This document shows, one piece after another, positions 34,562-37,040 of a stretch of 37,040 bases of DNA (the stretch's first letter is position 1; each line of letters begins with the position of its first letter). The translations under genes and the position numbers were made by a program. The stretch comes from Bacteroidia bacterium (GTDB lineage Bacteria > Bacteroidota > Bacteroidia > B-17B0 > Aurantibacillaceae), in contig JAOAHO010000030.1 of assembly GCA_026415195.1 (NCBI GenBank), positions 1 to 37,040 on the forward strand. The letters are read 5' to 3'. The notes beneath the pieces were generated by a model. That model saw nothing but the letters and a program-made list of their open reading frames with translations, made no database searches and was not told the origin of the DNA.

Positions 34562-35971
34562 ATGTTCGACGACCTTTCCACCACGATTATTGTTCTTTTT
34601 GTATTGGGTATTCTTTTGGTTTGCTTCTTTGAATTTATTAACGGATTTCACGATACGGCCAATGCTGTGGCCACCGTTATTTATACCAACAGCTTAAAAC
34701 CCACTTATGCCGTTATTTATTCCGGAATATTGAATTTTCTTGGAGTTATCACCGGGGGCATTGCCGTAGCCATGACGATTGTGAATCTTCTTCCGGTAGA
34801 TCAGATTATCGACGGAAATATAGTCAGAAGCTTGTCGATGATCTATGCCCTGATTATTTCTGCCATTGTTTGGAATTTTGGAACCTGGTATTACGGCATA
34901 CCTGCATCCAGTTCACATACCATCATTGGTTCTATTATTGGAATTGGAATTGGTTTTTATTTTTTACCAGGAAACTACGGATTAAGTGCCGTAAACTGGG
35001 ATAAAGCAAAAGAAACAGGCCTTTCTTTATTGCTATCTCCATTACTCGGTTTTGCTTTAGCCATTTTTATTATGTTTATTTTTAAACGCCTGGTAAAAAA
35101 TGAGTTCGTTTATAAAGAACCCATACCCGGAAAAAAGCCTCCGATTTGGATAAGAATGATGTTGTGGGGCACATGCGGACTGGTTTCATTCTTTCATGGC
35201 CAAAACGATGGCCAAAAAGGTGTAGGAATATTAATGTTGGTGTTAATTATTGTCATGCCTTTTAAGTTTTCCCTGGACAACAAAGTGAACCTGCAAAGCA
35301 TAAAAGGAAATCTTACATCTATTCACGATATTGTGAATGCTACCGATACTATCAGCTTCGGTAAAGATGAATTTTACCACTACTATAACGTGAAAAAACA
35401 CTACCAACTTTTCATCCGGGAAATAAGCGACAAAAAATATGCTGATGAACTGGATAAATCCAAGCGATACGATATAAGAAAAAACGTATCAAACATTACA
35501 AAATCAGCCGATAAGCTTTTAAAAAGTGAGAATTTCGCCATAACAAAAAACAATGCTTCCAAACTGCGGAAGGAAATCAGGCAAGCAAAAAAATTAATCG
35601 AGTTTGCTCCGGCCTGGGTTATTTTATTAATATCACTTTGCCTGGGAACCGGAACCATGATCGGATGGAAGCGCATTGTGGTTACGGTGGGCGAAAAAAT
35701 CGGAAAGCAGCACATGAGTTATGCACAAGGTGCAAGCGCTGAAATTGTGGCATCCATGGGAATCGGCATGGCTTCCTATTTAGGGTTGCCGGTATCCACC
35801 ACACACATGCTTTCCAGCGGCATAGCGGGCACCATGGTAGCCAAAAAAGGCCTCAAAAACCTTCAGAAGAAAACCGTTACCAATATCGTAATGGCCTGGG
35901 TTCTGACTTTGCCTGTAACGGTAATTTTATCTTGCAGCTTGTTTTTATTGTTTGTTAATATTTTTTCCTGA
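34562..35971 (+). CDS. PiT family inorganic phosphate transporter
   Basis: Inner-membrane transporter that moves phosphate (often as metal-phosphate) with protons. The 469-residue product has the two inverted PiT repeats: the first with GFHDTANAVATVIYTNSLKP (27-46) and ASSSHTIIGSIIG (about 119-131), the second with FFHGQNDGQKGVGIL and LPVSTTHMLSSGIAG near the C-terminus. Between them lies a hydrophilic, helical insertion (about 235-350) on the cytosolic side. No PhoU gene or DUF47 gene is beside it. Its 3' end overlaps the convergent lipoprotein gene by 27 bp. Substrate specificity cannot be read. Confidence 0.93.
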   Translation: MFDDLSTTIIVLFVLGILLVCFFEFINGFHDTANAVATVIYTNSLKPTYAVIYSGILNFLGVITGGIAVAMTIVNLLPVDQIIDGNIVRSLSMIYALIISAIVWNFGTWYYGIPASSSHTIIGSIIGIGIGFYFLPGNYGLSAVNWDKAKETGLSLLLSPLLGFALAIFIMFIFKRLVKNEFVYKEPIPGKKPPIWIRMMLWGTCGLVSFFHGQNDGQKGVGILMLVLIIVMPFKFSLDNKVNLQSIKGNLTSIHDIVNATDTISFGKDEFYHYYNVKKHYQLFIREISDKKYADELDKSKRYDIRKNVSNITKSADKLLKSENFAITKNNASKLRKEIRQAKKLIEFAPAWVILLISLCLGTGTMIGWKRIVVTVGEKIGKQHMSYAQGASAEIVASMGIGMASYLGLPVSTTHMLSSGIAGTMVAKKGLKNLQKKTVTNIVMAWVLTLPVTVILSCSLFLLFVNIFS

Positions 35972-36574
35972 TTTTTTTTCAGGCCTTACGGGAACAAATA
36001 TTTGAGTTAACCATTTTGTTGAGTCGTTTACTTTAGTGGGATTGGTTCTATATACTTCCCTCATCACTCCGCTTTGATAAAAATTATTTTCCTTCATCCA
36101 TTTCCTGATTTCATTGTAAGAAAGGAAAAGATTTTGATAAGGCCCATAGTGGTTAAATAAAACAACAGTGTCGGATTTTAAAACATCAAGCTTACAATGG
36201 TTAAGAGAGTCGGCCGTTGAAGGTTTATTTTTTAAAACTGCAAAAACATCATATTTAAAATTTTCAGGGTCGTTGGTATAAATCAATGATCCCGTTATGG
36301 GTTCCCCTTCGGGTTCAATCTGAAAATAATCTTCCAATAGTTGAACAATGCTTTGGGAAAAAGAATTTTTTATTTCTGATGCCGTTGATGAATCACGTAA
36401 TAGTATGATTTGATACTCTGGCAGGATTTTTAAGCCGGCCAAACCGGGAAGTGTATCGGAAAATTTATATTCATAGAAAGATATACCGTTCCAGGATTTC
36501 TCCGTCAAATAGGGCGTTTGGTCACGACATGAAAATAAAATTGTTAATAAAAAAATTAACAAACATTTTTTCAT
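35945..36574 (-). CDS. lipoprotein with GyrI-like (AraC effector-binding-like) domain
   Basis: Unknown function. The 209-residue product starts at the ATG at 36574; a longer reading frame to 36619 lies inside the aminotransferase gene. MKKCLLIFLLTILFSC gives a lipoprotein signal (C16). The mature protein, especially HYGPYQNLFLSYNEIRKWMKENNF and the final WLTQIFVPV, follows the GyrI-like/AraC effector-binding (SOUL-like) fold, which binds small molecules. An exported, lipid-anchored version suggests ligand binding in the envelope; the ligand is unknown. It overlaps the aminotransferase stop by 4 bases (ATGA), and its 3' end overlaps the PiT gene by 27 bp. Confidence 0.75.
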   Translation of the reverse strand: MKKCLLIFLLTILFSCRDQTPYLTEKSWNGISFYEYKFSDTLPGLAGLKILPEYQIILLRDSSTASEIKNSFSQSIVQLLEDYFQIEPEGEPITGSLIYTNDPENFKYDVFAVLKNKPSTADSLNHCKLDVLKSDTVVLFNHYGPYQNLFLSYNEIRKWMKENNFYQSGVMREVYRTNPTKVNDSTKWLTQIFVPVRPEKKSGKNINKQ

Positions 36575-37021
36575 GACGGCCTTCTTCCGGAATATATTTC
36601 CAACGCTTTTTTCAGGCATTCCACAGCATTTTTAAGGTCTTCGATTTTTAAGACATAGGCTATACGTACTTCATGTTTTCCGAATTCCGGCACAGAATAA
36701 AATCCGCTGCCCGGAGCCATCATCACTGTAGCTCCCTGATAGGAAAACGACTCCAGGCACCACTGGCAAAACTTGTCGGCATCGTCCACCGGCAAGCGAA
36801 CCATAGCATAAAATGCACCGGCAGGCTTAGGGCAAAACACCCCCGGAATTTCATTCAGGGCCTCCACTAAAAAATTTCTGCGTGCTATATATTCTTCTTT
36901 TACCCTAATAAAATACTCCACCGGAGTATCGACCGCTGCCTCCGCCCCGATTTGGCCCAATGAGGGAGGACTAAGGCGAGCCTGTGCCATTTTCATGCAG
37001 GCATCGAACACTTCCTTATTC
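36571..37021 (-). CDS. class I/II pyridoxal-phosphate aminotransferase (C-terminal part only)
   Basis: Aspartate/aromatic aminotransferase-like enzyme; only about the last 149 residues are present, the N-terminus and the PLP-binding lysine lie beyond the contig end. Real sequence begins near NKEVFDACMKMAQARLSPP; then come GQIGAEAAVDTPVEYF, the small-domain segment PGVFCPKPAGAFYAMV, and HEVRIAYVL, whose Arg would bind the substrate carboxylate. QARLSPPSLGQI.AEAA resembles Bacteroidota aspartate aminotransferases recalled from memory. A longer frame that starts MCIRDR at 37038 reads through sequencing adapter and is not real. The stop overlaps the lipoprotein start (ATGA). Confidence 0.88.
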
Positions 37022-37040
37022 CTGTCTCTTATACACATCT
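37022..37040. other. Tn5/Nextera mosaic-end adapter (sequencing artefact)
   Basis: The last 19 bases read CTGTCTCTTATACACATCT, identical to the Tn5 mosaic-end adapter used in Nextera libraries. Read from the minus strand it gives the well-known false N-terminus MCIRDR. These bases are not part of the genome. Confidence 0.97.

Noticed and set aside
35967-35983. CCTGA-T7-TCAGG hairpin at the convergent PiT/lipoprotein ends as a two-way terminator
   Set aside because: The stem is only 5 bp and neither strand has a T run after it; the hairpin is made by the reading frames themselves.
37022-37038. N-terminal MCIRDR extension of the aminotransferase
   Set aside because: It is translated sequencing adapter; the real gene is cut at about 37021.

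Overview
The window looks like a chromosomal segment of an uncultured Bacteroidota (Bacteroidetes) bacterium, at the end of an assembled contig. The reasons are: low GC; many TAnnTTTG -7 promoter boxes just upstream of genes in place of a sigma-70 -10 box; several Bacteroidota-type families (DUF6702, DUF4834, propeller-type histidine kinase with LytTR regulator, a TonB receptor with attached lipoproteins); and a zapA-rny pair. I cannot name a genus. The last 19 bases (37022-37040) are the Tn5/Nextera mosaic-end adapter, not genome, so the right edge is a true assembly break. The left edge cuts a citrate synthase gene.

Layout. 1-3837 (minus): pckA, eno and citrate synthase, nearly overlapping, three enzymes around the phosphoenolpyruvate/oxaloacetate node. 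3973-6677 (minus): TPR membrane protein, ribH, phosphohexomutase. 6755-11092 (minus): a 794-residue coiled-coil protein, zapA and RNase Y. 11192-15484: DUF6702 secreted protein divergent from a HupE/UreJ-like membrane protein, an M1 metallopeptidase, a small membrane protein and tadA. 15541-18599 (plus): small secreted protein, dolichol-phosphate-mannose-synthase-like glycosyltransferase, panD, a UPF0104-type membrane protein, and a RfaE2-type nucleotidyltransferase.

18601-22615 (minus) is a probable metal-acquisition locus: small His-rich membrane protein, ZnuD-like TonB-dependent receptor, two lipoproteins, and a further small lipoprotein with its own promoter. A perfect inverted repeat sits between the promoter and start codon of the first gene. 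22684-26275 (minus): MORN-like lipoprotein, tRNA-Pro(GGG), TolC family protein coupled to purQ, DUF4834 protein coupled to a thioredoxin-like protein. 26484-27641 (plus): PAS-SpoIIE phosphatase. Then tRNA-Leu(UAA) and tRNA-Gly(GCC), and a LytTR response regulator/propeller histidine kinase pair (minus). 31615-35971 (plus): DPP IV-like peptidase overlapping a SIRT5-like sirtuin, then a PiT phosphate transporter. The right end (minus) holds a truncated aminotransferase overlapping a GyrI-like lipoprotein.

Most of this is ordinary core genome. The parts most worth a second look are the long coiled-coil protein in the zapA operon, the metal-uptake locus with its candidate operator, the many promoters placed 4-8 nt from start codons (leaderless or nearly leaderless messages), and the hairpin that closes over the rny start codon.
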